Numbered from the stretch's first letter, positions 45,308 to 53,692 are shown. The stretch is 64,000 bases of DNA from DATLED01 sp035525495 (GCA_035525495.1 DATLED010000058.1:124001-188000); one strand, 5' to 3'. The notes: generated by a model not told the origin, from the sequence alone. Made by a program: numbers and translations.

Positions 45308-46085
45308 TTACGTCACGGCTCCGAGTTTCCGCAGCCATGACGGCAGTCGCGCTTCCACGTGATCGGATGCAGCGCGCCAGGTCTGTGAATGGCCTTCCTG
45401 CTGTAGCAACGTGAACGCTGGGTGGTCCTCCGCCGCTAGGCGGTCAATCATGTCGGCGATGCCACGGGTCCGTCGGGGGACGAGCTGGACTACCTCGCGA
45501 AGTGCGCGATTCGAGAGGTTCGCGCCGTCGCCGAATGCTCGGATACGAGCGACGACTTCATCGTCGAGTAGGGCCGTGTCCGGCCAGAGCTGGCCGAAGG
45601 TCTGAAGGGTGTACGCGGCCTCCCACTCGAGTCGCGCACGGCCGGCGGCGTCCCAAGTCGATGAGCTTCCAGTCCTCGCCGTTCACGATGACGTTCCACG
45701 GAGCGAGATCGCCGTGGATGACCAGCGACCCTGGAGTGGGGTCCGGGGAACCGCGCCACCACTGCGCATCGGCGGGCGCAACAAACGACTGCACTGCGCT
45801 TCTGAGACCGGCTACTAGCTCCCCTGCCTTCGCGACGGTGACGAGCGACTCCAGAAGCTGCGGCGCTTCTAGCGACAACGACACGCCTTCGCAGAATGTG
45901 AGAATCTCGCGGCCCTTCGCATCAATCCCAAGCACACGCGGCGAAGCCTCGAAATGGACTTCCTCAAGATGTCGGAGCAGCGCGTGAACAGCTGGTGTCC
46001 AGGCACCGACTGGCCGCCGGACCGTGTCTCCGACGCGTACGACCCCCTGAGAGATGTTGCCGCCCTCTAGCGCGATCTCCTCCAC
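45308..46085 (-). pseudogene. Aminoglycoside phosphotransferase-like kinase, one-base frameshift
   Basis: An APH/choline-kinase-fold gene starting at ATG 46085. LVIHGDLAPWNVIVNG is the catalytic HGDxxxxN loop. Immediately after it, WKLID should be followed by W-D-A-A, but one extra A at 45655-45656 (plus strand) shifts the frame exactly at the metal-binding Asp. In the shifted frame AGRARLEWEAAYTLQTFGQ continues to a stop at 45308, giving about 258 residues in total. Without correction the protein stops at 45558 and lacks the second catalytic Asp. Confidence 0.8.
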
Positions 46086-46127
46086 GGACTGAGTTTCACA
46101 GTTCTGAGTCGCACGACCCCGCGACCA

Positions 46128-46148
46128 CCCGACCCATCAGGGGCAGGC
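46128..46148 (+). repeat. Boundary element, type 3
   Basis: CCCGACCCATCAGGGGCAGGC, between the phosphotransferase start and the P-loop kinase stop. It pairs with the element at 45263 (CCCGACC-AT, then GGGGCAG). Confidence 0.45.
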
Positions 46149-46185
46149 GCCGGATCAGTCTCCTTCAACTCGAGGCCAGAGCTGT

Positions 46186-46818
46186 TCAGAGTCGCTTGTG
46201 GAGAACCACGAGTTCTCCAACAGGCGCATCCTCGCCGGAGACGATGACATCGGCCCGTTCCCACGTGCGCTGAGCGGCTTGGAACGGGACTTCCTCAGCC
46301 ATCCAACCCTCATACCCGGCTTGGTCGGTCTCCTCGGCGGCGACCCTGACCGCGTCCCGACGCTCCGTGACATCGAGATCGGTGTGAACCCAGATGATGG
46401 CGTCAAGGTGGGGCGCGAGTGATCGCCGCGCGGACCCGACCCCTTCGACAACCACCAGCGTTGCGTCTGAGGGGACCGTGACTGAGCCAGGACGATCGCG
46501 CTCGTCCCAGGCCGGAGGCCTGAAGTCGACCTGTTGGCCGCGTCGGACGGGGATGATGACTCCATCCACCAAGAGGTTGTCCCAGCCGAACCGGGAGTGC
46601 CACCAGGCGATGTCGTCTGTATGGACCACCGCTGTCATCGGTCTTGCTGCCGCGATCTGCGCCGCGAGTGTGGACTTCCCGTTGGAGCTTCGGCCGTCGA
46701 TCGCGAGGATGAAGGGACCTGTCGGTGGTGACTTGGCTGCCAGGATCTGCTCCAGCGTCGTTGCGACTGGCTCCCGCCGGCCCGGTCCGAAGAAGGGTTC
46801 ACCGTCGTGGAGTCGCAC
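46186..46818 (-). CDS. Uridine kinase-like P-loop NTPase
   Basis: About 210 residues. ILAIDGRSSNGKSTLAAQ is the Walker A, AVVHTDDIAWWHSRFGWD the substrate-binding DD segment of uridine or nucleoside kinases, and LVVVEGVGSARRSLAPH the Walker B-like strand, with an Arg-rich lid (LDVTERRDAVRVAAEE). It probably phosphorylates a nucleoside or similar small molecule. GTG 46818 is taken as the start; the frame stays open upstream, so this is uncertain. Confidence 0.75.
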   Translation of the reverse strand: MRLHDGEPFFGPGRREPVATTLEQILAAKSPPTGPFILAIDGRSSNGKSTLAAQIAAARPMTAVVHTDDIAWWHSRFGWDNLLVDGVIIPVRRGQQVDFRPPAWDERDRPGSVTVPSDATLVVVEGVGSARRSLAPHLDAIIWVHTDLDVTERRDAVRVAAEETDQAGYEGWMAEEVPFQAAQRTWERADVIVSGEDAPVGELVVLHKRL

Positions 46819-46866
46819 CGTCCAGCGTCCTACCCAGTAGCAGCTTGTGGCGCTCCGACGGGCCCG

Positions 46867-46888
46867 CACCCGGGCATCGGGGACACCC
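46867..46888 (+). repeat. Boundary element, type 2
   Basis: CACCCGGGCATCGGGGACACCC in the 152-bp divergent spacer before the serine hydrolase. It matches 49312-49333 over about 45 nt including flanks, and 56123-56143 over its core. Confidence 0.6.
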
Positions 46889-46970
46889 GCTGAGCCCTCT
46901 CCTATTGGAGCGAGTTCTGACCGGTTCAGGCTGTCCGCTCTAGCTTTGATCCAGTTCACGGTTCTGGGGA

Positions 46971-48041
46971 GTGAGACTGGTGTCGCTGTCAGCTGGCCAG
47001 GTCGAGTCGATGCTGGAGGCAGCCGTTGCCGAGATTGAGGTCCCCGGCATCTCCGTCGCTGTCTTCGATGATGGGGCCACAATCGAGTGCGCTACTGGGC
47101 ATGCGGAGCTCGACCCAGAGCGGAATGTTCGACCCGAGGACTTGTTTCCGCTGTGGTCAGTCGCCAAGGTCCTGACGGCGACGATCCTGCTGATCCTGGC
47201 TGACCGCGACCTTCTGGACCTGCGTGCGACTCTCGCGTCGGCGATCCCCGGAGTCCGCGTCGCTGGTGACGCGGCCGATCGAATCACGATCCGTCAGCTG
47301 TTGTCTCACACCGCTGGCATCCCGCCCATGGGGCCGCCGCCGACCGGGATTGCCGATACGGGCGTCGGAGACGACTGCCGCGAGCTGCTCGTCAACAGGC
47401 TGGCCTCGGCGCAACTCATCGCTCAGCCAGGAGAGATGTACGCCTACTCGAACTCGGGCTATGTCTTGCTCGGACACGTGATCGAGCGCTTGACCAAAAC
47501 GACGTTCGAGGCGGCGCTTTGCGAGCTGCTGCTCGACCCTGCTGATATCGCCGAGATCGAGGTCCCGTTCCACCGTGCTCTCGATGCAGCGAAGGTCGGC
47601 CTCTACAAACGCGGCGAAGCCGGGCAGCTCGTGAGGGTCGAGGAGATCTACCCGCACTGGCGGTCGGGCGCATCGTGTGGCTTGACACTTTGGGGCACGG
47701 CGCGAGCGCTCGTAGACCTCGGACGCATCTTCTTCAACGGCGTTGCGCCCAACGGCCGCCGGATGCTCAGTGAGGCGGCTCTCGCAGCTGTGCAAGAGAC
47801 CGATGCCTCAGCACGATCCTCGCTGGCCTCTGCGGGTTCGTTTCAAGGCCTGGGCTGGCGCGTCCTTGCCCATGGTGATGGCGAGAGCGTCCTCGAGCAT
47901 GGTGGTGGCCGTCACAACAATCTGTGCGTCCTCCCGTCGAGGAACGTGGCAATCGCTGTGATGACAAACGGTCCTGGTGGCGACGGCCTGCAAGAAGAGT
48001 TGACCAGTCAACTGTTCGATGCGGCGGTTGTCGCGGGCTAG
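46971..48041 (+). CDS. Beta-lactamase-fold serine hydrolase (class C/esterase family)
   Basis: A 356-residue penicillin-binding-protein-like hydrolase starting at GTG 46971 with GGGGA just upstream. The SxxK nucleophile is in FPLWSVAKVLTA, the YxN motif in MYAYSNSGYVLLGHVIE, and the third motif is EHGGGRHNN (HGG). No signal peptide is present, so a cytoplasmic esterase or peptidase role is more likely than beta-lactam hydrolysis. It is a single-gene unit between two boundary elements. Confidence 0.83.
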   Translation: MRLVSLSAGQVESMLEAAVAEIEVPGISVAVFDDGATIECATGHAELDPERNVRPEDLFPLWSVAKVLTATILLILADRDLLDLRATLASAIPGVRVAGDAADRITIRQLLSHTAGIPPMGPPPTGIADTGVGDDCRELLVNRLASAQLIAQPGEMYAYSNSGYVLLGHVIERLTKTTFEAALCELLLDPADIAEIEVPFHRALDAAKVGLYKRGEAGQLVRVEEIYPHWRSGASCGLTLWGTARALVDLGRIFFNGVAPNGRRMLSEAALAAVQETDASARSSLASAGSFQGLGWRVLAHGDGESVLEHGGGRHNNLCVLPSRNVAIAVMTNGPGGDGLQEELTSQLFDAAVVAG

Positions 48042-48073
48042 AGAAACGCCGGCCGAGGAAGCGCGCGTCCGAC

Positions 48074-48096
48074 GTCTCTGCGCCGGCCATGTGGGG
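48074..48096 (+). repeat. Boundary element, type 1
   Basis: TCTGCGCCGGCCATGTGGGGCAC, between the serine hydrolase stop and the MDMPI gene stop. It shares CCGGCCAT and GGGGCAC with the 41286 copy. Confidence 0.5.
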
Positions 48097-48103
48097 CACT
48101 GGT

Positions 48104-48757
48104 TCAGATCCGCAGGACCGGAACCTTGCGCGTGGACTCGCCACTGGCTTCCGCCTGACTCGCCTCGCGTCGACCGGCTAGCCACAGGACCACCTCTGCA
48201 ACCGGTCCCTCAACTGTCACAAGAGCGCCGGTCCCCTCCGCATGCTCACCGGCGGGCGTGCGAACGACAAGTCGTACGTCCCGTAGGACCCGTCGGTGGT
48301 ACCTCAGAAGCCATGGCAGGACGTCGGCGAGCCCCTGGGGGGCGACCCGTGGCTGCGCGACAGGATCAGCGCGTCGGACATCCTCGTGGTGGACAAAGAT
48401 CTCGAACAGCCCGATCGGCGCAACCGAGTTGCGGAGAAGGAGCCTGGGAGGGTGTTGCTCCAGGTGCTCCAGTGCCCACTCGAAGCCGCGACGCTTCGAG
48501 GCCCACAGGCCGCGATCGGCGAATTTGCCAGCGACATCGTTGAGCCTCAGACCCCTCCTGACAATGGTCCGGCCTACGAACGTCGGCACGCCACCTAGGC
48601 CGTCCAAGGAAACGACGTGCGCGGCGACATCATGTGCAGTCCAGCGGCCGGCCAAAGTCGGCGCGTCGTGCCCGACCTTCCGAAGTGTTTCGGCGAACGC
48701 ACAACGCTCCTGCACGATCGCCTCGTTCAGCATCGCCCAAGTCTGCCCCGACATCAT
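48104..48757 (-). CDS. Mycothiol-dependent maleylpyruvate isomerase-like (MDMPI/DinB fold) protein
   Basis: A 217-residue TIGR03083-type protein. LNEAIVQERCAFAETLRKVG and LAGRWTAHDVAAHVVSLDG are the N-terminal MDMPI helices with the metal-binding His. LFEIFVHHEDVRRADPV carries the second ligand pair, and a C-terminal MDMPI_C-like beta domain follows. Family members are zinc enzymes using mycothiol. I start at ATG 48757, as upstream in-frame codons run into a boundary element. Confidence 0.78.
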   Translation of the reverse strand: MMSGQTWAMLNEAIVQERCAFAETLRKVGHDAPTLAGRWTAHDVAAHVVSLDGLGGVPTFVGRTIVRRGLRLNDVAGKFADRGLWASKRRGFEWALEHLEQHPPRLLLRNSVAPIGLFEIFVHHEDVRRADPVAQPRVAPQGLADVLPWLLRYHRRVLRDVRLVVRTPAGEHAEGTGALVTVEGPVAEVVLWLAGRREASQAEASGESTRKVPVLRI

Positions 48758-48873
48758 CCTCACGCCGGCCATGAATGTGGGACAGGGGCGGTCCCGCGGC
48801 GGGACACGCGCTGTCGCGGCCCGAGCCTTCGTGCGACCCCACGGCGCGTGCCGTCCGCCCGGCAACGCCTTGG

Positions 48874-49260
48874 CTACACCCCGAGAGCCCGGATGACTTC
48901 CGAGATCTGGATGTCGTCAGTCTTCTCCGATAGCGGGAACCAGCCCAGCCCAACAAGGCTCCGGTCGTCGTCGCCGATCTGTAGGTGGTGGTACTGGTCA
49001 GGGTCGACGCGGACGAGGAAGCATTCAGATGAGCCGCGCTCGGACGACTGACGGAAGAGGTGACGTTCGATGGTTCCAGTGACGCCGGTCTCTTCGAGTA
49101 GCTCGCGGAGCGCGGCATCAGCCGGCGACTCTCCGGCCTCGATCCCACCACCGGGCAGGGTCCACCAAGTTCGATACTGCACCATCAGGATCTCGTCGCC
49201 GCGGTCGCCCGGCCGGAGCACGGCTGCGCAGGCCCTGGTGGGCTCCGGACGACTCGACAC
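48874..49260 (-). CDS. NUDIX hydrolase
   Basis: A 128-residue NUDIX protein starting at GTG 49260. The Nudix box is complete: GGGIEAGESPADAALRELLEETG. It is closely similar to the NUDIX gene at 49917 (shared TRACAA, EILMV-Y-TWWTLPGGGIE and GWFPL). Probable substrates are nucleoside diphosphate derivatives. It is a single-gene unit. Confidence 0.88.
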   Translation of the reverse strand: MSSRPEPTRACAAVLRPGDRGDEILMVQYRTWWTLPGGGIEAGESPADAALRELLEETGVTGTIERHLFRQSSERGSSECFLVRVDPDQYHHLQIGDDDRSLVGLGWFPLSEKTDDIQISEVIRALGV

Positions 49261-49311
49261 CGCGACATGGTGGCACTATTGGGTCGCGCGCGACACGTGC
49301 GGCGCGTCAAG

Positions 49312-49333
49312 CATCCGGGCATCGGGGCTACCC
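49312..49333 (+). repeat. Boundary element, type 2
   Basis: CATCCGGGCATCGGGGCTACCC. With 46867-46888 it shares CCGGGCATCGGGG, ACCC and flanking GTG-GGCGC and GC bases. It lies upstream of the minus-strand NUDIX gene. Confidence 0.6.
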
Positions 49334-49387
49334 AGCGCTCGAGCGCAATCACCATTGGGAAGTCGGTGCGCGGGCCGTTAGTTGTAC

Positions 49388-49431
49388 CTAGGCAAACGCC
49401 TATTGACATATGCCTAGCCCGGACGGAGAAT
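49388..49431 (+). promoter_or_regulatory. Promoter and operator of the HTH gene, probably leaderless
   Basis: CTAGGCA (49388-49394) and TGCCTAG (49411-49417) form an inverted repeat around TTGACA (-35, 49403-49408). A GAGAAT -10-like box is at 49426-49431 with 17-bp spacing. The GTG start at 49438 lies at the expected transcription start, so the transcript may be leaderless and autorepressed. Confidence 0.55.
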
Positions 49432-49437
49432 CGTGGC

Positions 49438-49806
49438 GTGACCCACCACCTCGTCGGCGCTGCTGAAGTGGCCGCGCTGCTTGGCGTATCTCGGCAAAGG
49501 GTGTCGCAGCTCTCCGCGGCTCAGGACTTCCCTGTTCCACAGGCGGAACTGGCAAGTGGCCGCATCTGGGCGCGCGACGAGGTGGAGGAGTGGATCCGTG
49601 CGCGCGGCCGACAGAGGGAGATGCCGATGGTTCCGGAGCTAACGCCGCAAGAGCGGCAAGTGCTCGAGTGCGTCGCCGGCGGGAGCTCAGTCCCCGAGCT
49701 GGCCCGAGCACTTGCCATCTCGGAGCGGACGGGCAGAAACCACCTCCGCAACATCGCCGCAAAGCTCACCGCGCTGAGCGATGACGGCGAGGAGGACTCG
49801 TCATGA
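49438..49806 (+). CDS. Double-HTH regulator (AlpA/MerR-like plus LuxR-type helix-turn-helix)
   Basis: A 122-residue protein with two DNA-binding segments. The first, GAAEVAALLGVSRQRVSQLS then DFPVPQAELASGRIWARDEVEEWI, is an excisionase/AlpA-type winged helix. The second, LTPQERQVLECVAGGSSVPELARAL then ISERTGRNHLRNIAAKL, is a LuxR-type HTH. The fusion is unusual. It starts at GTG 49438 and has its own promoter. Confidence 0.78.
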   Translation: MTHHLVGAAEVAALLGVSRQRVSQLSAAQDFPVPQAELASGRIWARDEVEEWIRARGRQREMPMVPELTPQERQVLECVAGGSSVPELARALAISERTGRNHLRNIAAKLTALSDDGEEDSS

Positions 49807-49870
49807 TCCGAGCGGCGGTCCCTTGAAGGTGTGCCGCGCCTGCCCAGGGACAAGAACCACGTGTCCATCT

Positions 49871-49890
49871 ACCGGCCTTCGGGGGCCGGG
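49871..49890 (+). repeat. Boundary element, weak match
   Basis: ACCGGCCTTCGGGGGCCGGG, a small hairpin between the HTH gene and the second NUDIX gene. It fits the CCGG-(CAT/CTT)-GGGG pattern of the other elements. Confidence 0.35.
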
Positions 49891-49916
49891 ACGTCCGCCT
49901 CTGTCATTGTTCATTG

Positions 49917-50303
49917 GTGGACGCAGGACGACTGACGCGAGCCTGCGCCGCATTGCTGCGCTCCGGCCCAGACGGACCCGAGATTCTGATGGTGAAATAC
50001 CAGACCTGGTGGACGCTCCCAGGTGGCGGGATCGAGCCCGGCGAAGCCGCCCCTGAAGCGGCACTACGTGAACTACGAGAAGAGACGGGGCTCGATGGCG
50101 TGGTCGTCCGCCAGTTGTTCGAGGAGCCGTCGGCGAGAGGAGGCGTCTCGGTCTGCTTCTTGGTGGCTGTGCCGGTCGAGGCTCTGTCACTGGCGTGCGT
50201 CGGAGACGATGATCCTGCGGTGACGGAGCTCGGCTGGTTCCCGCTTCCCGCAGTGGCTGAAGATCGCCAGGTGTCGAGGGTGATTCGGGCGATCGCCAAC
50301 TGA
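49917..50303 (+). CDS. NUDIX hydrolase (paralogue of 48874-49260)
   Basis: A 128-residue NUDIX protein. GGGIEPGEAAPEAALRELREETG is a complete Nudix box, and WFPLPAVAEDRQVSRVIRAIAN ends it. The gene is on the opposite strand to its paralogue and 650 bp away. GTG 49917 is preferred; a TTG lies one codon upstream. Confidence 0.87.
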   Translation: MDAGRLTRACAALLRSGPDGPEILMVKYQTWWTLPGGGIEPGEAAPEAALRELREETGLDGVVVRQLFEEPSARGGVSVCFLVAVPVEALSLACVGDDDPAVTELGWFPLPAVAEDRQVSRVIRAIAN

Positions 50304-50315
50304 AGTCGAGACGAT

Positions 50316-50340
50316 GGGTGCCCCTCGTGCTCAGCCGGTC
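50316..50340 (-). repeat. Boundary element, inverted copy
   Basis: Read on the minus strand this is CCGGCTGAGCACGAGGGGCAC, similar to the type 1 pattern with a shorter middle. It is the only element found in reverse orientation. It lies between the converging NUDIX and GNAT genes. Confidence 0.4.
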
Positions 50341-50341
50341 T

Positions 50342-50878
50342 TCAGCGACTCACCCACTCCGACGACGTCAGCTTGTAGACCCGCAGCGGCACACCCAGCG
50401 ACGGATGCGTGGTGTCCGTGAATCGCTTCATCCCCAGCCGCTCCATGACCCGTTCGGACGAGAGATTCTCGGGTTCGTAAATGCTCACGATCTCCTCGAG
50501 GCCGAGCGTCTTGAATCCGTACTCGAGAGCGGCCCGGCCGCCCTCGGTGGCGAGTCCTCGCCCCCACCACGCGGGGTCGAGCCGCCAGCCGACCTCGACC
50601 GTCGGCACGACTTCGGGCAGGAACTCGGGCGGCGCGAGACCGAGAAAGCCGATGAGCTGGGTCTCGGCTTTGACCTCGACGGCCCACTGTGAGAATCCGC
50701 GGAGTTGCCACTCGTCGATCTTGCGGCTGAGGAAGTCCCGCGTCTCCTCCCGCGTCCATCCTCGCTTGAACGGGTACCGCCACACCGGCTCCTTGGCGAA
50801 GACCTGAGCGAGTTGCTCCAAGTCGTCGTGACGCCACAAGCGCAGGAACAGCCGCTCCGTCTCGAGTTCCTTGTCCAC
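50342..50878 (-). CDS. GNAT acetyltransferase (RimJ/RimL type)
   Basis: A 178-residue N-acetyltransferase. ETERLFLRLWRHDDLEQLAQ is the typical RimJ-like start, VEVGWRLDPAWWGRGLATEG gives the acetyl-CoA loop, and NLSSERVMERLGMKRF the motif B helix. It may acetylate a protein N-terminus, an amino acid or an antibiotic. Confidence 0.87.
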   Translation of the reverse strand: MDKELETERLFLRLWRHDDLEQLAQVFAKEPVWRYPFKRGWTREETRDFLSRKIDEWQLRGFSQWAVEVKAETQLIGFLGLAPPEFLPEVVPTVEVGWRLDPAWWGRGLATEGGRAALEYGFKTLGLEEIVSIYEPENLSSERVMERLGMKRFTDTTHPSLGVPLRVYKLTSSEWVSR

Positions 50879-50898
50879 TCATCCAGCCTGCCATCCGT

Positions 50899-50923
50899 CC
50901 GGCTTTGAGGACATGGGGGGCCG
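50899..50923 (+). repeat. Boundary element, weak match
   Basis: CCGGCTTTGAGG then ACATGGGGGGCCG in the divergent spacer between the GNAT and VOC genes. It keeps CCGGCT and CATGGGGG of the type 1 pattern. Confidence 0.35.
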
Positions 50924-50943
50924 TCGACGGGCACTATTGGTGG

Positions 50944-51318
50944 GTGGCGAGTCTGAAGCAGCTCGTCGTCGACTGTCGGCACCCCGCCGCCCTTGCACGA
51001 TTCTGGGCTGCCGCCCTAGATGACTTCGAGATCCGGCCGTACGACGACGCCGAGGTTGAGCGGCTCGCGTCCGTTGGACGTACTCCGGAGACCGATCCCG
51101 GGGTGATTCTCGACGGACCCAACCTCGAGATCTGCTTTCAGGAGTCGGAGCCCACAGCTATGCCGAAGAAGCCGATGCATGTGGACGTCGCGAGCACTCG
51201 GCGAGAGGCGGAAGTCCAGAAACTTGTTGCGCTGGGCGGCCAAGTCGTCGCGACCTACGAAGGACACACGTGGATGCGCGACCCGGAGGGCAACGACTTC
51301 TGCGTGGTTGATGCGTGA
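50944..51318 (+). CDS. VOC superfamily (glyoxalase-like) protein
   Basis: A 124-residue two-repeat betaalphabetabetabeta protein. SLKQLVVDCRHPAALARFWAA is the first repeat, PMHVDVASTRREAEVQKL and HTWMRDPEGNDFCVVD the second. Metal-ligand positions (Cys/His, His, and a C-terminal Asp-Pro-Glu) are consistent with a glyoxalase or bleomycin-resistance-like role. It starts at GTG 50944. Confidence 0.85.
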   Translation: MASLKQLVVDCRHPAALARFWAAALDDFEIRPYDDAEVERLASVGRTPETDPGVILDGPNLEICFQESEPTAMPKKPMHVDVASTRREAEVQKLVALGGQVVATYEGHTWMRDPEGNDFCVVDA

Positions 51319-51319
51319 C

Positions 51320-51342
51320 CGGCTGCCGGTCACAGGGGGCAG
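51320..51342 (+). repeat. Boundary element, type 1
   Basis: CGGCTGCCGGTCACAGGGGGCAG directly after the VOC stop. Overlapping it, GTGACCGGCTGCCGGTCAC (51315-51333) forms an 8-bp hairpin. Confidence 0.55.
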
Positions 51343-51394
51343 TGTGCGACGACTCGGCCGCTCGCCCCTGCTCTGCATGCCTCGCCGTTCTCCC

Positions 51395-52341
51395 TCACGC
51401 GGTAGCCGGCGTGATTCCTGCGAGGCGGCTTCTGGTCGGCGCGTCCCGGAGTTGGTCGGCGGCGTCGGCGGGTCGGCCCGCAACGAGAGCCTTGGCGGCA
51501 TCGAAGACACGTTGCCAAAGGCCAGCAGCCCAGGCGACCTCAAGCTCAGCGGATGTGAACTCGCAACGTGCTGCTTGCTGGTAGTGCTGGAGGAAGTCCT
51601 CGCTGTCATCGACCTCGGCGCCGGGCCAGCTGTCCGGATGCACGCCGGGAATGGCCGGCGGAACGAGGCTGCGGCGCAACCGACGATCGCCGCTTCCGGG
51701 AGGACGGCCAAGCTGTCCCAATCGTCGGCCGCCAGCAGATCATTCCCTTGCCATCGAAGGTTGCCTTGATAGAAGTCGACGTGCCCGACGCGACCTGCGA
51801 GCTGGTCGTGTCGGAGCCGTTCGTTGAGGGCCTCCGCCAGCGCCCGCAACGGTGCGGTGGACGGATGGTTGTTCAGCTCGGAGCCTTCATCCGGCGCTGG
51901 CCAGGGCAGTGCGTCGGCGTCGTCCCAACCTGCCCATGGCGGGGGCGGGTAGAGCGACGGGATTGACAGCGGCTCCGGTGCTGCAGCAACCAGCCTGGCC
52001 AACGCTCGGGCTGTCCGTTCTGCCAGCGTCGGATCGTCCCCTGCTCCCGGCTGACCTCCTGGAAGGTGCGCTTCGGCACTGATGGCAACGCCGGACATGT
52101 TCGTCGGACCGGTCAGCGGCTCAGGGCAAGGGAACTCGGCACGCCAAACATGGCGATGCACGGCGTGGCAACTGGGGAGGGAATCGATCCATGGCCGCAC
52201 CTTGACCACGACCTCCCGCCCGTCCCCCAGCTGCACCCCTGCCACCCAAGACAGATGTCCCTTTATCCAAAGCACCTCATCGACCTCGGCACCCAATTGC
52301 TCGAGGCACCACCCCGACAAGCCGCTCGGTGGTCTCACCAC
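51395..52341 (-). pseudogene. Phosphotransferase-family kinase, one-base frameshift
   Basis: An APH-fold gene starting at GTG 52341. EVVVKVRPWIDSLP is the ATP-binding Lys strand, GHVDFYQGNLRWQG the catalytic loop (His-x-Asp then Asn), and LLAADDWDSLAVLPE the metal-binding Asp. The frame is lost after VGCAAAS near 51672. In the adjacent frame PPAIPGVHPDSWPGAEV and DFLQHYQQAARCEFTS continue to a stop at 51395. The uninterrupted protein would be about 315 residues. Confidence 0.75.
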
Positions 52342-52367
52342 CTCATACTCGCCGACGACGCAGCTTC

Positions 52368-52387
52368 GGCGCGGCCATCTTGGGCAC
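52368..52387 (+). repeat. Boundary element, weak match
   Basis: GGCGCGGCCATCTTGGGCAC, in the 89-bp gap between the phosphotransferase and the AAA kinase. It resembles 48074-48096. Confidence 0.35.
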
Positions 52388-52430
52388 TCCTTCGTGGGGG
52401 CGCTCTGTTTGCTCTCCCGTTGTAGCAACG

Positions 52431-52976
52431 TCAGGGTGCGACGGCCTCAGCGAGGGCCGCACGCACGGTGCGCTCAGCTTGGTCCAGTCGCTTGATGTCG
52501 AGAGGAACCGAAGTATCGAGGCGAACGAGTGGGACGGGAACCCGAAGCGGCTCGCTCAGAGGCGTGAAGCGGTTGTAGTCCTCCTGAGACATCTCCTCTT
52601 CGCTGAAGCCTTGGTGACGAAGCGCGCTGTTGCCGACGCGTGCGAAGAAGCGTCGACGCGCCAGCTCGAACGGACAGTCGCAGAACACCTGGATCATCGG
52701 CTGCCCAAGAGCGACAAGTTCCGGCTCAGAGCGATCGGTCCAGAGCGCAGAGTCGACGACTGCGTGTCCGACGGAGCGCATGACCTCGTACTGCAGAGCG
52801 ATAGCTGCCGCTCCGATCCGCTGTGACCACGCAAGGTCCGCGGTTCCGAGCGTGTCGAACAGGATCTCCTTGAATCGATCTTTCGCGATCAGCGGAAGTG
52901 CGAGTCGTTCCGAGAGGCCGTCAGCGATTGTTGACTTACCGCTTCCAGGAAGACCGGTCACAACGACGAGCGGCAC
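52431..52976 (-). CDS. P-loop kinase (AAA_33/zeta-like)
   Basis: A 181-residue kinase. PLVVVTGLPGSGKSTIADGL is Walker A, LIAKDRFKEILFDTLG the substrate Asp segment, AVVDSALW a Walker B-like strand, and ELARRRFFARVGNSALRH the Arg-rich lid. It starts at GTG 52976, two bases after the stop of the cytidylyltransferase, so the pair is an operon that may activate one sugar or alcohol phosphate. Confidence 0.8.
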   Translation of the reverse strand: MPLVVVTGLPGSGKSTIADGLSERLALPLIAKDRFKEILFDTLGTADLAWSQRIGAAAIALQYEVMRSVGHAVVDSALWTDRSEPELVALGQPMIQVFCDCPFELARRRFFARVGNSALRHQGFSEEEMSQEDYNRFTPLSEPLRVPVPLVRLDTSVPLDIKRLDQAERTVRAALAEAVAP

Positions 52977-52978
52977 TG

Positions 52979-53476
52979 CTAGTGGGTTCGCGTCTGCAGT
53001 ACATGCCTTGACCAGTCCTCCAAGAACCAGCTCGATGACCACCGCTTGGCGTCGCCGACGCCAGAGACCACTTCGATTCCAAGTTCCTGGCAGACGCCCC
53101 ACTCGGGGATCGAAGCGGGATCGATCCGGTCGCCGCCCTTGGTGAAGACATCTGGCCTCAATACGCGGAGTGCCTGTCGCACCGTCGTGTCACCCTCGAT
53201 CTCGAACGGGACGACACAGTCGACACCCTTGATGGCCGAGACGATCGCACATCGGGTTTCGAGATCCTGGAACGGCTTGCCTTTCTTCGCGGTCAGAAAC
53301 GAGTCGCCGTTGACAACCACCACTACCACGTCGCCGTACTGCCTCGACTCTTGAATTGAACTGATGTGACCCGGGTGGATCGGATCGAATCCGCCCGACG
53401 TAACCACGATCCTGCCCCGCGGACGGTTCTTCTCGAACTGCTCGAACGACAGGATGGGAGTTCCGAGACCGTCCAC
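52979..53476 (-). CDS. Cytidylyltransferase/adenylyltransferase-fold enzyme (RfaE2/TagD-like)
   Basis: A 165-residue nucleotidyltransferase. VVTSGGFDPIHPGHISSIQES contains the HxGH motif, and FQDLETRCAIVSAIKGVD corresponds to the RYxxL/ISSTKI region; the end reads WFLEDWSRHV. Relatives join CMP or AMP to glycerol 3-phosphate or heptose phosphate. It starts at GTG 53476. No heptose or teichoic pathway genes accompany it. Confidence 0.82.
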   Translation of the reverse strand: MDGLGTPILSFEQFEKNRPRGRIVVTSGGFDPIHPGHISSIQESRQYGDVVVVVVNGDSFLTAKKGKPFQDLETRCAIVSAIKGVDCVVPFEIEGDTTVRQALRVLRPDVFTKGGDRIDPASIPEWGVCQELGIEVVSGVGDAKRWSSSWFLEDWSRHVLQTRTH

Positions 53477-53692
53477 TGGTGCAGTTTGGCTCGGGAGGGC
53501 ATCGGTCCGGGAGCGGTCCTACTGGCGCGACCCCGAAGCGGGGCGAGCCGCCTGTTGCTGGAACGCGTTCATCGTGCGACGGCCAACCGCTGTGGGTGTG
53601 GGGGTTGCTCTGGTCGCAAGAGACTCAACTGGGCCGGCGCTGTCGCGCTGAACCGGCCATCAGAGGGGCAGGCCACTGGAGGGACGCCACCG

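Noticed and set aside
46971..48041. Beta-lactam resistance gene
   Set aside because: SxxK, YxN and HGG motifs place it in the class C fold, but there is no signal peptide and most such proteins are esterases; a resistance claim is not supported.
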